Origin: Luteococcus sanguinis
GTDB taxonomy: Bacteria > Actinomycetota > Actinomycetes > Propionibacteriales > Propionibacteriaceae
Reading direction: 5' to 3'
Assembly (NCBI RefSeq): GCF_039527675.1
Contig: NZ_BAAAKI010000002.1
Coordinates: forward strand, 62,001 to 126,000
DNA length: 64,000 nt
Position 1 is the stretch's first letter, and every line of letters begins with the position of its first letter. The notes beneath the pieces were generated by a model. That model did not search any database, was not told the DNA's origin, and saw only the letters and a list, made by a program, of their open reading frames with translations. The translations under genes and the position numbers were made by a program. Below are positions 1 through 8,209 of the stretch, piece by piece.

Positions 1-409
1 CCCGCCCGACATGAAGCTGCCCATCGCGCTGGGTCTGGCCTGGCCGGATCGCGTCGCCGACGCCTCTCGTCCGAATGACTGGTCAAGCCCCACCGACTGG
101 CACTTCGAACCACTGGACTCCGAGGCCTTCCCCGCCGTCGAGCTGGCGCGCCGCTGCGGCAAGGCCGGTGGTTCCGCGCCGGCCGTGTTCAATGCCGCCA
201 ACGAGGAACTCGTCGACGCCTTCTGCGCCGGGCACCTCAGTTTCCTGGCGATCACCGACACCATCGCCGCCGTCGTGGACGAACACCTCGCCTCCAGCGA
301 GGGTGATGGCGCCTTCATCGCCGACGACCAGATGAGCGTCAAGGGCGTGCTGGCCGTGGACGCCTGGGCCCGCCGCCGCGCGGCGGAACTGGCCCGCACA
401 CCCGGGTGA
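1..409 (+). CDS. dxr: 1-deoxy-D-xylulose 5-phosphate reductoisomerase, C-terminal part
   Basis: The reading frame is already open at base 2 (codons for P-P-D precede the Met at 11), so the gene begins before the window and the ATG at 11 is internal. The visible part carries the family's conserved stretch PPDMKLPIALGLAWPDR followed by the helical C-terminal domain (VFNAANEELVDAF). DXR converts DXP to MEP with NADPH, the second step of the non-mevalonate isoprenoid pathway. ispG, a later enzyme of the same pathway, lies 3 kb downstream. The stop codon overlaps a GTG start (GTGA at 406-409) that opens a degenerate rseP remnant. Identification is confident; only about a third of the protein is present. 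Confidence 0.93.
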   Translation, partial: PPDMKLPIALGLAWPDRVADASRPNDWSSPTDWHFEPLDSEAFPAVELARRCGKAGGSAPAVFNAANEELVDAFCAGHLSFLAITDTIAAVVDEHLASSEGDGAFIADDQMSVKGVLAVDAWARRRAAELARTPG

Positions 410-545
410 CCACGCTGCTGGTCATCACAGCAGGCGTGGCCTTCTTCGCCTGGTGATGGCCTCCAGCGCTCTGCATGAACTGGGGCACCTGGTGGTTGTC
501 GCGGACGCGTTGTCCCGTCCAACTGTTCTGAACGTGACCGCATGA
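406..545 (+). pseudogene. rseP: Remnant of site-2 protease RseP gene
   Basis: A GTG overlapping the dxr stop starts a frame reading MTTLLVITAGVAFFAW and then hits TGA at 454-456. One frame over, the text continues LVMASSALHELGHLVVVADA (450-509), with the HExxH zinc motif HELGH at 474-488. A hydrophobic N-terminal helix followed by HELGH is the beginning of RseP/MraY-type site-2 proteases, and rseP usually sits between dxr and ispG in actinobacteria. A one-base deletion near 454 plus loss of everything after about codon 35 explains the picture. Synteny and motif agree, so I am fairly sure. A functional copy could exist elsewhere in the genome. Confidence 0.72.
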
Positions 546-573
546 CAAACTTCGGACGACATGTTTGTCATGC
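540..573. promoter_or_regulatory. Perfect 11-bp inverted repeat upstream of the nuclease gene
   Basis: GCATGACAAAC (540-550) and its exact reverse complement GTTTGTCATGC (563-573) are separated by 12 nt. It lies about 90 bp before the secreted nuclease start. There is no U-tract, so an operator for a dimeric repressor or activator is as likely as a terminator. Which one it is cannot be decided from sequence. Confidence 0.5.
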
Positions 574-660
574 ACCCCGCTGGGGCTGTCCAGATGAGAG
601 GTGGCACAGGTAGTTTTCGGCGTGACCCCACCCCACTCACCCCGACTCTCCTGGAGCCCC

Positions 661-3360
661 ATGTTCACGCCCCTTCGGCGCGGAACCCGGCGCACGGCAC
701 TGATTGCCGCTGCCGGGATCGCCCTGACCGCAGCCCCCCTCGCCCAGTTGCCAGCCCTGGCCGCCACCGACCACCTCGTCATCAACGAGGTCTACGGCGG
801 CGGTGGCAACTCCGGCGCGACCTACACTCACGACTTCGTTGAGCTGTACAACGGCACCTCCTCGGCCATCGACGTCACCGGCTGGAAGCTCGCCTACTAC
901 TCCGCCGCCGGCAACCTCGGCAGCAGCTGCACCTTGACCGGCTCGATCGCCGCGGGCAGCCACTTCCTGGTGCAGGAGGCCAAGGGCACCGCGGGCACCG
1001 AGCCCCTCCCGACGCCGGACGCCACCTGCACGGCCGCCATGAGTGGCACCGCGGGCAGCGTGGAGCTGGCCGATGCCACCGGCACCGTCGTCGACCTGGT
1101 CGGCTACGGCACCGCCACCCGCGTGGAGACCACGGCTGCCCCGACCCCGTCCAACTCCACGTCGGTGACCCGCGCCAACGGCACCGACACCAACAACAAC
1201 CAGGCCGACTTCACCGTCGGCGCACCGACCCCTCAGAACTCGGGCACCTCGACCGCGCCGACCGATCCCACCCCCACCCCGGATCCGACCGGGACCGCCA
1301 CCCCCACGCCGACCCCCACCCCCACGCCGACCCCCACCCCGCAGGTCTCGATCGCCGACATCCAGGGCGCCGGCACCGCCACCCCGCTGGTGGGCCAGAC
1401 CGTGACCACCACGGGCATCGTCACGGCCACCTACCCGACCGGCGGCTTCAACGGCTTCTACGTGCAGACTCCCGGCACGGGCGGCACCCAGAAGGCGGCC
1501 GGTTCGGCGTCCGACGGCATCTTCGTCTACACCGGCACCGCGCCCACCGTCGAGGTCGGCCAGTGCTTCACCATCACCGGCGTCGCCGCGGAGTACAACA
1601 CCCTCACCCAGCTGACCAAGCCTGTGCTGACCCTGGCCACCGACTGCGCCCCGGTGCAGCCCACTGCGCTGGCCTCCGTCCCGGCGACCGATGCCGAGAA
1701 GGAGGCCTACGAGGGCATGCTGGTGCTGCCCACCGGCACCTACACGATCACCAACAACTACGCGCTCAACACCTATGGCCAGCTCGGCCTGGCAGTCGGT
1801 GACGAGCCGCTGTGGCAGGCCACCGACCGCGTGCCCTACACCGATGCTGCGGCCTACGAGGCGGCGCAGCTGCCGAAGTACATCACCCTCGACGACGGCT
1901 CCAGCTGGGACTACATGCGCAACACCACCGCGCAGAAGAGCCCGCTGCCGTACCTGAGCCAGGACGAGCCGATGCGCACAGATTCGCGGGTCACCTTCGT
2001 CCAGCCCGTGATCCTCGACCACCGCTTCCAGTGGAACTACCAGCCCACCGGCCAGATCGTCGGCTCCACCGACGAGCAGGACCCCCTGCAGACCGAGAAC
2101 GACCGTCCCACCGCGGCCCCGGCCGTCGGCGGTGACGTGAAGATCGGCGCGATGAACGTCCTGAACTACTTCACCGATCTCGGCCAGGACGAGACGGGCT
2201 GTGCCTCCTACAAGGACATGTACGGCAACCCCGTCACCGCCAACGGCTGCATGGTCCGCGGCGCCTACACCGCCTCCGCGCTGGGCGACCAGCAGGCCAA
2301 GATCGTCGCCGCGCTGGCGATGCTGGACGCAGACGTCGTCACCCTGATGGAGGTCGAGAACTCGGCCGCCTTCGGCCACGACCGCGACGCCGCGCTGAAG
2401 ACCCTGGTCGACGCGCTGAACGCCAAGGTTGGCGCGGGCACCTATGCCTACGTCCCCAGCCCGCTGATCGTCCCCGACAGCGAGGACGTCATCCGAGTCG
2501 CCCAGATCTACAAGACGGCCAAGGTCAAGCCCGTCGACTCCTCGGTCATCCTGATGGACCCGGCCTTCGCGAATGCCCGCCAGCCGCTGGCCCAGAAGTA
2601 CGAGTCGCTGGCCACCGGCAACGAGATCGTCGTGGTCGCGAACCACTTCAAGTCGAAGGGTTCGGGCGCCGACGACGGCACCGGCCAGGGCCTGTCCAAC
2701 CCCTCCCGCGAGGAGCAGGCCAGGGCGCTGACCAGTTGGATCGAGCAGATGTGGCCCGACCAGGCCGTCTTCGCGCTGGGTGACTTCAATGCCTACACCG
2801 AGGAGACCCCGGTGCAGATCATCGAGGATGCCGGCTACACCGACCTGGTGCGCAAGTTCAACCCCGACTCCACCTCGTACCAGTTCTCCGGCCGTCTGGG
2901 CTCGCTCGACCACGCCTTCGCCAACGCCGAGGCCCTGGCGCTCGTGACCGGTGCGGACGACCTGAACATCAACGGTGACGAGTCGGTGGCGATGCAGTAC
3001 AGCCGCCGCAACTACAACATCGTCGACTTCCACTCCCCGACGCCCTATGCCTCCTCCGACCACGACCCGGTGCTGGTCGGCATCACCGACCAGGCCCCGG
3101 CCCCGGTGATCCCCGTGATCTCCGCGAAGGGGGGCTGCAAGCAGTTCAGCTTCACCGCCGAGCCGACGGTGGCGGGCGACAAGCTTCTCCTCGAGGGCCA
3201 CTGGCGGGGCAACAAGAAGCAGTCGGTCACCGTCGATGCGGCAACCGGCTTCGCCAGCGGCAAGCTGCCCAACTGGAAGGACGTCACCGCGGTCATCGTC
3301 CGCGACGGTGTGAAGCTGACCGAGACCCAGGTCTCGATCACCAACGCCTGCCGCAGCTGA
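661..3360 (+). CDS. Secreted lamin-tail/endonuclease-exonuclease-phosphatase nuclease (ExeM/NucH type)
   Basis: 899 aa. The ATG at 661 is chosen over upstream in-frame GTG codons because it starts a clean signal peptide (RRGTRR, hydrophobic core, LPALA cleavage near residue 34) with GGAG at 653. A lamin-tail domain follows (LVINEVYGGGGNSGA, FVELYNGT), then a Pro/Thr linker (about residues 178-208), a beta-rich middle region, and an EEP nuclease domain from about residue 490. EEP motifs visible are GAMNVLNYFTD, VVTLMEVEN, VANHFKSKG, LGDFNAY, SLDHAF and SSDHDPVLV, including the metal-binding Glu and the catalytic Asp/His residues. The family digests extracellular DNA for nutrient scavenging or biofilm remodelling. 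No sortase signal or C-terminal TM is evident. It occupies the place of rseP. Confidence 0.9.
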   Translation: MFTPLRRGTRRTALIAAAGIALTAAPLAQLPALAATDHLVINEVYGGGGNSGATYTHDFVELYNGTSSAIDVTGWKLAYYSAAGNLGSSCTLTGSIAAGSHFLVQEAKGTAGTEPLPTPDATCTAAMSGTAGSVELADATGTVVDLVGYGTATRVETTAAPTPSNSTSVTRANGTDTNNNQADFTVGAPTPQNSGTSTAPTDPTPTPDPTGTATPTPTPTPTPTPTPQVSIADIQGAGTATPLVGQTVTTTGIVTATYPTGGFNGFYVQTPGTGGTQKAAGSASDGIFVYTGTAPTVEVGQCFTITGVAAEYNTLTQLTKPVLTLATDCAPVQPTALASVPATDAEKEAYEGMLVLPTGTYTITNNYALNTYGQLGLAVGDEPLWQATDRVPYTDAAAYEAAQLPKYITLDDGSSWDYMRNTTAQKSPLPYLSQDEPMRTDSRVTFVQPVILDHRFQWNYQPTGQIVGSTDEQDPLQTENDRPTAAPAVGGDVKIGAMNVLNYFTDLGQDETGCASYKDMYGNPVTANGCMVRGAYTASALGDQQAKIVAALAMLDADVVTLMEVENSAAFGHDRDAALKTLVDALNAKVGAGTYAYVPSPLIVPDSEDVIRVAQIYKTAKVKPVDSSVILMDPAFANARQPLAQKYESLATGNEIVVVANHFKSKGSGADDGTGQGLSNPSREEQARALTSWIEQMWPDQAVFALGDFNAYTEETPVQIIEDAGYTDLVRKFNPDSTSYQFSGRLGSLDHAFANAEALALVTGADDLNINGDESVAMQYSRRNYNIVDFHSPTPYASSDHDPVLVGITDQAPAPVIPVISAKGGCKQFSFTAEPTVAGDKLLLEGHWRGNKKQSVTVDAATGFASGKLPNWKDVTAVIVRDGVKLTETQVSITNACRS

Positions 3361-3368
3361 CACACCTC

Positions 3369-3404
3369 NNNNNNNNNNNNNNNNNNNNNNNNNNNNNNNN
3401 NNNN
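3369..3404. other. Assembly gap (36 N)
   Basis: Thirty-six undetermined bases starting 9 nt after the nuclease stop codon and ending 9 nt before the ispG start. The ribosome binding site and any promoter of ispG are hidden in it. Confidence 0.99.
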
Positions 3405-3413
3405 TCTGTCCCC

Positions 3414-4556
3414 ATGACCGTTGGACTCGGAATGCCCGCCATGCCCGCCCCGGTGCTCGCGCCGCGGCGCCCGACCCGCCAGATCAAGGTCGGCAAGGTG
3501 CTGGTGGGAGGGGGCGCACCCATCTCCGTCCAGTCGATGACGACCACCAAGACCACCGACATCAACGGGACCCTGCAGCAGATCGCGGCGCTCACCGCCT
3601 CCGGTTGCGACATCGTCCGCGTCGCCTGCCCGAGCCAGGACGACGCCGAGGCGCTCCCGATCATTGCGAAGAAGTCGGCGATCCCGGTGATCGCCGACAT
3701 CCACTTCCAGCCAAAGTACGTCTTCGCCGCCATCGACGCGGGCTGCGCCGCCGTCCGCGTGAACCCGGGCAACATCAAGAAGTTCGACGACAAGATCGCC
3801 GAAATCGCCAAGGCCGCCACCGACGCGGGCGTGAGCCTGCGGATCGGCGTGAATGCCGGCTCCCTTGACCCGCGCCTGATGCAGAAGTACGGCTCTGCGA
3901 CGCCCGAGGCGCTGGTCGAGTCGGCGCTGTGGGAGGCCAGCCTGTTCGAGGAGGTGGGCTTTCGTGACTACAAGATCTCGGTGAAGCACCACGACCCGAT
4001 CACCATGGTCCAGACCTACCGCCTGCTCTCGGAGCAGACCGACGCCCCGCTGCACCTCGGCGTGACCGAGGCGGGCCCCGCCTTCCAGGGCACCATCAAG
4101 TCGTCCGCCGCCTTTGCGATCCTGCTGGCCGAGGGCATCGGTGACACCATCCGCGTGTCCCTGTCCGCCGACCCGGTGGAGGAGGCCAAGGTCGGCAACA
4201 AGCTTCTGGAGGCGCTCAACCTGCGTCCCCGCAAGCTGGACGTTGTCAGCTGCCCCGGTTGCGGCCGCGCGCAAGTCGACATCTGGGGTCTGGCCGAGAA
4301 GGTCAGCGATGGCCTGGAGGGGATGGAGGCGCCATTGCGCGTCGCCGTCATGGGCTGCGTCGTCAACGGTCCGGGCGAGGCCCGGGAGGCCGACCTGGGC
4401 GTTGCCGCAGGCAATGGCAAGGGCCAGATCTTCGTGCGTGGCGAGGTCATCAAGACCGTTCCCGAGGAAGACATCGTCGCGACGCTGATCGAGGAGGCCA
4501 ACCGCATTGCCGCCGAGACTTCCGAGGTGGGTTCGCCCCAGGTCGCGGTCGTCTGA
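3414..4556 (+). CDS. ispG: 4-hydroxy-3-methylbut-2-en-1-yl diphosphate synthase
   Basis: 380 aa, normal for bacterial IspG. The enzyme reductively opens MEcPP to HMBPP, the penultimate step of the MEP pathway, using a 4Fe-4S cluster and an electron donor such as flavodoxin or ferredoxin. Visible signatures are the TIM-barrel start PISVQSMTTTKTTDI, AVRVNPGNI, and the cluster ligands in SCPGCGR (two Cys) and MGCVVNGPGE (third Cys plus the conserved Asn-Gly-Pro-Gly-Glu). The first possible ATG (3414) lies just after an N gap, so the exact start is not certain. A GNAT gene starts 4 nt after the stop and is probably co-transcribed. Confidence 0.97.
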   Translation: MTVGLGMPAMPAPVLAPRRPTRQIKVGKVLVGGGAPISVQSMTTTKTTDINGTLQQIAALTASGCDIVRVACPSQDDAEALPIIAKKSAIPVIADIHFQPKYVFAAIDAGCAAVRVNPGNIKKFDDKIAEIAKAATDAGVSLRIGVNAGSLDPRLMQKYGSATPEALVESALWEASLFEEVGFRDYKISVKHHDPITMVQTYRLLSEQTDAPLHLGVTEAGPAFQGTIKSSAAFAILLAEGIGDTIRVSLSADPVEEAKVGNKLLEALNLRPRKLDVVSCPGCGRAQVDIWGLAEKVSDGLEGMEAPLRVAVMGCVVNGPGEAREADLGVAAGNGKGQIFVRGEVIKTVPEEDIVATLIEEANRIAAETSEVGSPQVAVV

Positions 4557-4560
4557 GACT

Positions 4561-5409
4561 GTGGACGAGCCGGCAGCCGGTCGGCTCCGGGTGCTGGACG
4601 GCGGTGACCTTGAGGAGGCCACCGCGCTGCTGGACCATTCCCGGGTCGAGAACCTCTTCCTTTCTTCACGCATCGAGACCGCCGGTCTCGACCCCTACCT
4701 GCTGGGTTGCGAGGTGCTGGGCAATGTCCGCGACGTACGACTCGTCGCGCTGTGCCATGTCGGTTCCAACCTCGTCCCGGCCGAGGCGGACGCCGACGCG
4801 CTGGGCCTGTTCGTCGAGCGGCTCGGCCCGCGCCGTCGCGTTTCGTCGGTGATGGGGGACGCAAAGCAGGTGCTGCCCCTGTGGGAGGGCCTGTCGCGGC
4901 GTTGGGGGTCCTCATGGAGCACGGTGCGTGAGGTTCGCCGCAGCCAACCCTTGATGGTCCTCGAGGGCGAGCCGCAGATCGATGTCGACCCGAGGGTGCG
5001 CCGGATCACCCATGACGAGTTCGGCCCCTACTTCGATGCCGCGGTGAAGATGTACACCGAGGAGGTCGGGGTCTCCCCGCTGGAGCCCTCCGGCAGCTAC
5101 GCCGCCCACGTCCGCCGGACGATCTCACAGGGCCGTGCCTTCGGCATCGTCGAGGGCGGACGGGTTGTCTACAAGTCCGATGTCGGCTGCGCCGCCGGGG
5201 ACGCCTGCCAGGTGCAGGGCGTGTGGCTCGACCCGGCGCTGCGGGGACGAGGTCTCTCAGAGCCCGCGATGGCGCAGGTGGCGCGGTTGTGCCAAGAGCG
5301 CTGGCCGGTGGTCAGCCTCTACGTGAACGACTACAACACCCGCGCTCGCAAGCTCTACGAGCGAATCGGTTTCGACACCGTCGGCGAGTTCGCGACCGTC
5401 TTGTACTAG
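4561..5409 (+). CDS. DUF4081-type GNAT N-acetyltransferase
   Basis: 282 aa from the GTG at 4561, 4 nt after the ispG stop. An ATG further upstream would overlap ispG by 50 nt and adds unlikely residues. The N-terminal half (LEEATALLDHSRVENLFLSSRIE) matches the DUF4081 region found in actinobacterial GNATs. The C-terminal half is a GNAT fold with the acetyl-CoA loop region VWLDPALRGRGLSEPAM and the terminal YVNDYNTRARKLYERIGF motif. This architecture is often found between ispG and proS in actinobacteria. The acceptor substrate is unknown. The partnership with ispG is positional only. Confidence 0.82.
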   Translation: MDEPAAGRLRVLDGGDLEEATALLDHSRVENLFLSSRIETAGLDPYLLGCEVLGNVRDVRLVALCHVGSNLVPAEADADALGLFVERLGPRRRVSSVMGDAKQVLPLWEGLSRRWGSSWSTVREVRRSQPLMVLEGEPQIDVDPRVRRITHDEFGPYFDAAVKMYTEEVGVSPLEPSGSYAAHVRRTISQGRAFGIVEGGRVVYKSDVGCAAGDACQVQGVWLDPALRGRGLSEPAMAQVARLCQERWPVVSLYVNDYNTRARKLYERIGFDTVGEFATVLY

Positions 5410-5443
5410 CCTCGGCGCCGCCCGGCGGAGGGGCACCCGAAGG

Positions 5444-5481
5444 GGCAACCGCGCGGCTCGGGGGGATGTCACGCGGTTGCC
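5444..5481 (+). terminator. Hairpin after the ispG-GNAT operon
   Basis: GGCAACCGCG (5444-5453) pairs perfectly with CGCGGTTGCC (5472-5481) across an 18-nt loop. There is no U-tract. It sits 35 nt after the GNAT stop and about 90 nt before the proS promoter, which suits a terminator, but a role in the proS upstream region is possible. Confidence 0.4.
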
Positions 5482-5567
5482 GGACACAAACATTGCACAC
5501 CTGTTTGGGTGAGGTGAGCGCCTATGAGAGCCAGCTCATGGCCCCTACGACGATCGTCCGGTGTCGG

Positions 5568-5573
5568 TAGGCT
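5568..5573 (+). promoter_or_regulatory. Probable -10 box of proS
   Basis: TAGGCT matches the TANNNT -10 hexamer seen repeatedly in this window (41349, 54729, 63488). It would give a proS leader of about 80 nt. No convincing -35 hexamer was seen. Confidence 0.4.
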
Positions 5574-5659
5574 GGGTGCGCCCGTCGGGCCAGGCTGGAG
5601 GGCAGCCGAGGGCCCCGCCAACGCGTCCGCAACTGCGGGACGGTGCAGAGAGGCAGCAA

Positions 5660-7420
5660 ATGATCCAGCGCATGAGCACCCTTTTCGTCCGGACGCTCCG
5701 TGACGACCCGGCTGACGCCGAGGTGCCGAGCCACCGCTGGCTGGTGCGGGCCGGCTACATCCGCCGCGTCGCCCCCGGCATCTACTCCTGGCTCCCGCTG
5801 GGGCTCAAGGTGCTCAAGAACGTCGAGGCAATCGTCACCGAGGAGATGGACGCCATCGGCGCCCAGCAGGTGATGTTCCCCGCGTTGCTGCCCCGCGAGC
5901 CCTATGAGGCCACGAACCGCTGGACCGAGTACGGCCCCAACCTGTTCCGCCTCAATGACCGCAAGGGTGCCGACCTGCTGCTCGGGCCGACCCATGAGGA
6001 GATGTTCACCCTCATGGTCAAGGACCTCTACTCCTCCTACAAGGACCTTCCCCTGGCGCTGTACCAGGTGCAGACCAAGTACCGCGACGAGGCGCGTCCG
6101 CGCGCCGGAATCCTGCGTGGGCGCGAGTTCGTGATGAAGGACTCCTACTCCTTCGACGTGGACGACGAGGGCTTGGAGGCCAGCTACCGCAAGCACCGCG
6201 GTGCCTACATCAAGATCTTCGACCGACTCGGCTTCGACTACGTGATCGTCAAGGCCGATGCCGGTGCCATGGGTGGCTCGGCCTCGGAGGAGTTCCTGGC
6301 CATCGCCGAGAACGGCGAGGACACCTTCGTGCGTTCGCCCGGTGGCTATGCGGCCAATGTCGAGGCCGTGACCACCCCCGCGCCCGAGGCCATCGACTTC
6401 GCTGACGCCCCCGCCGCGCACGTCGAGGACACCCCCGACTCACCGACCATCGACTCCCTGGTCGCGCTGGTCAACGAACGCTTCGGCCGCGACGACCGTC
6501 CGTGGACGGGCGCCGACACGCTGAAGAATGTCGTGTTCATGCTCACCCACCCCGACGGCACGACCGAGCCCTTGGCCATCGGCCTGCCCGGCGACCGTGA
6601 GGTGGACGAGAAGCGCCTCGAGACTGCGGTGGCGCCCGCCGAGTTCGCGCCCTTCACCGAGGCGGACTTCGCGAACCACCCCGGGCTGGTCAAGGGCTAC
6701 ATCGGCCCGCAGGCGCTGGGGGAGAAGTCGGCCTCCAAGGTGCGCTACCTCGTCGACCCGCGCGTGGTCACCGGCACCCGCTGGGTGACCGGCGCCAACG
6801 AACCGGGCCGTCACGTGCTCGACCTGGTCGCCGGCCGCGACTTCACCCCCGACGGCGTGATCGACGTCGCCGAGGTGCGTGAGGGCGACCCGGCTCCCGA
6901 CGGTTCGGGTGCCCTGACGCTGGCCCGTGGCATCGAGATGGGTCACATCTTCCAGCTGGGGCGCAAGTACGCCGAGGCCTTGGGGCTCAAGGTGCTCGAC
7001 CAGAACGGCAAGCTCGTCACCGTCACCATGGGTTCCTATGGGATCGGCGTCTCCCGCGCCGTCGCCGCGGTGGCGGAGGGGACGTGCGACGAGCGCGGCC
7101 TGAGCTGGCCGCGCGAGCTGGCGCCCTTCGACGTCCAGGTGCTGGCCACCGGCAAGGACCAGGCCGTTTTCGAGGCCGCCGAGAAGCTCGCCACCGAGCT
7201 CGACGAGGCCGGAGTCGACGTGCTGTTCGACGACCGCAAGGCCTCCCCGGGCGTGAAGTTCGCCGACTCCGAGATCATGGGCATGCCCACCTCGGTGGTC
7301 GTCGGACGTGGCCTGGCTGACGGCGTCGTGGAGATCCGCGACCGTGCCACGGGGGAGCGCCGCGAGGTGCCCGTCGAGGACGCGCTGGCCGAGGTGCTCA
7401 AGGAGGTCCACGGGGCCTGA
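5660..7420 (+). CDS. proS: Prolyl-tRNA synthetase
   Basis: 586 aa, the long bacterial type. It charges tRNA-Pro with proline. The start at 5660 (MIQRMSTLFVRTLRDDPADA) fits the family N-terminus and has AGAGG 7 nt upstream; an alternative Met lies 4 codons on. Class II motifs are visible: the motif 1 helix region with RRVAPGIYSWLPLGL, motif 2 YRDEARPRAGILRGREFVMKD and motif 3 GSYGIGVSRAVAA. The editing (INS) domain occupies roughly residues 225-405 (NGEDTFVRSPGGYAANVEA onward). The anticodon-binding domain follows (PFDVQVLATG, VLFDDRKASPGVKFADSE). It forms its own transcription unit between the GNAT and a short assembly gap. Confidence 0.98.
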   Translation: MIQRMSTLFVRTLRDDPADAEVPSHRWLVRAGYIRRVAPGIYSWLPLGLKVLKNVEAIVTEEMDAIGAQQVMFPALLPREPYEATNRWTEYGPNLFRLNDRKGADLLLGPTHEEMFTLMVKDLYSSYKDLPLALYQVQTKYRDEARPRAGILRGREFVMKDSYSFDVDDEGLEASYRKHRGAYIKIFDRLGFDYVIVKADAGAMGGSASEEFLAIAENGEDTFVRSPGGYAANVEAVTTPAPEAIDFADAPAAHVEDTPDSPTIDSLVALVNERFGRDDRPWTGADTLKNVVFMLTHPDGTTEPLAIGLPGDREVDEKRLETAVAPAEFAPFTEADFANHPGLVKGYIGPQALGEKSASKVRYLVDPRVVTGTRWVTGANEPGRHVLDLVAGRDFTPDGVIDVAEVREGDPAPDGSGALTLARGIEMGHIFQLGRKYAEALGLKVLDQNGKLVTVTMGSYGIGVSRAVAAVAEGTCDERGLSWPRELAPFDVQVLATGKDQAVFEAAEKLATELDEAGVDVLFDDRKASPGVKFADSEIMGMPTSVVVGRGLADGVVEIRDRATGERREVPVEDALAEVLKEVHGA

Positions 7421-7434
7421 GCCCTGCTGGCACC

Positions 7435-7461
7435 NNNNNNNNNNNNNNNNNNNNNNNNNNN
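7435..7461. other. Assembly gap (27 N)
   Basis: Twenty-seven undetermined bases starting 15 nt after the proS stop codon, where a terminator hairpin would be expected. Confidence 0.99.
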
Positions 7462-7514
7462 ATCCGTCCGGGCGTCTTGTGCATCTGCCAGGTCTCGGGC
7501 GACTGGTCTGGGAC

Positions 7515-7520
7515 TAGTCT
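7515..7520 (+). promoter_or_regulatory. Leaderless promoter -10 box of the Phd/VapC pair
   Basis: TAGTCT ends 6 nt before the ATG at 7527, so the transcript would begin at or next to the start codon. There is no Shine-Dalgarno sequence. Confidence 0.55.
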
Positions 7521-7526
7521 GAAAAC

Positions 7527-7766
7527 ATGCCGACCATCGGAGCCTATGAGGCCAAGACCCACCTGCCCCGCCTGCTGGACGAGGTGGAGCAGGGCGCCAG
7601 CTACACGATCACCAAGCACGGACGTCCGGTCGCCCGGCTGGTCGGGATGAAGGGCGCGGCGATGCGTGATCCCGACGTTGTCCGCCAGGCCATGGCCGAC
7701 TTCCGGGCCGGCGTCGGGTCCCAGTCCATCTCGTCGTGTCAGGCGAAGCGGGAGGGGCGTCGATGA
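7527..7766 (+). CDS. Phd/YefM-family antitoxin
   Basis: 79 aa. The N-terminal half has the family pattern: MPTIGAYEAKTHLPRLLDEV, followed by the strand region YTITKHGRPVARLV. This fold dimerises and binds its own operator, while the C-terminal tail wraps around and inhibits the toxin. The stop overlaps the toxin ATG (ATGA at 7763-7766), the usual antitoxin-first, translationally coupled order. The promoter appears leaderless. The C-terminal tail after residue 50 is basic and Ser/Gln-rich and does not resemble any motif I know. Confidence 0.88.
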   Translation: MPTIGAYEAKTHLPRLLDEVEQGASYTITKHGRPVARLVGMKGAAMRDPDVVRQAMADFRAGVGSQSISSCQAKREGRR

Positions 7767-8167
7767 GCGTCGTGCTGGGCGCCTCCGTTGCGCTTGCCTG
7801 GCTGCTTCCGGACGAGCAGGACGACCGCGCGGACGCCGTGCTGGACGAGGTGCTCGCCGATGGAGGAGTCATCTCGCCGCTCTTCGAACTCGAGGTGGGC
7901 AACATCCTGGTCGTCAAGCAACGCCGCAAGGACCTGACCGGGGCCCAGGTGTCGCAGGCGATCGACCTGCTCTTCAGTCTGCCCATCGAGCCGCTGGAAG
8001 TGGATCTTGACCTGCGCCAGGTCGTCTCGCTCGCGCAGGCCCATGGCCTGACCAGTTACGACGCGAGTTACTTGAACACGGCTGTGGTGCTGGATCTGCC
8101 ATTGGCCACCCTGGACGAGAAGCTGCGTGCCGCTGCGGTGGCGGAAGGAGTCACGCTCTTCGCGTGA
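7763..8167 (+). CDS. vapC: VapC-like PIN-domain toxin with a substituted catalytic residue
   Basis: 134 aa, typical PIN-domain toxin length; the family cleaves RNA with a Mg2+-binding acidic cluster. The fold is clear: MSVVLGASVALAWLLPDE, ELEVGN, LTSYDASYLNTA, ATLDEKL. Catalytic acidic residues expected at Asp6, Glu44, Asp100 and Asp118 can be aligned, but position 6 is Gly (GGC) instead of Asp (GAC). The first metal ligand is therefore absent, and the protein is probably weak or inactive as a ribonuclease. The change is a single transition, so it may be recent or a sequencing error. It follows its antitoxin with a 4-nt overlap. Confidence 0.85.
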   Translation: MSVVLGASVALAWLLPDEQDDRADAVLDEVLADGGVISPLFELEVGNILVVKQRRKDLTGAQVSQAIDLLFSLPIEPLEVDLDLRQVVSLAQAHGLTSYDASYLNTAVVLDLPLATLDEKLRAAAVAEGVTLFA

Positions 8168-8189
8168 CGATCCCGTCCTGGCCTCGGCA

Positions 8190-8205
8190 TAGAATGCTAG
8201 CATTC
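8190..8205 (+). promoter_or_regulatory. -10 box fused to a palindromic operator
   Basis: A perfect 14-bp palindrome, GAATGCTAGCATTC (8192-8205), overlaps a -10-like TAGAAT (8190-8195) and ends 4 nt before the ATG of a ribbon-helix-helix protein. A TGCTAGCA core is typical of operators bound by RHH dimers, so autorepression is likely. Confidence 0.6.
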
Positions 8206-8209
8206 GAGC

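Noticed and set aside
637..3363. A 908-residue open frame on the minus strand opposite the nuclease gene
   Set aside because: It mirrors the plus-strand gene in GC-rich codons, is full of Gly/Val/Arg/Asp low complexity and has no domain, while the plus strand has a clear signal peptide and nuclease motifs.
5410..5660. T-box or other tRNA-sensing leader before proS
   Set aside because: No specifier loop, T-box sequence or anti-terminator was found; only a 10-bp hairpin before the promoter is visible.
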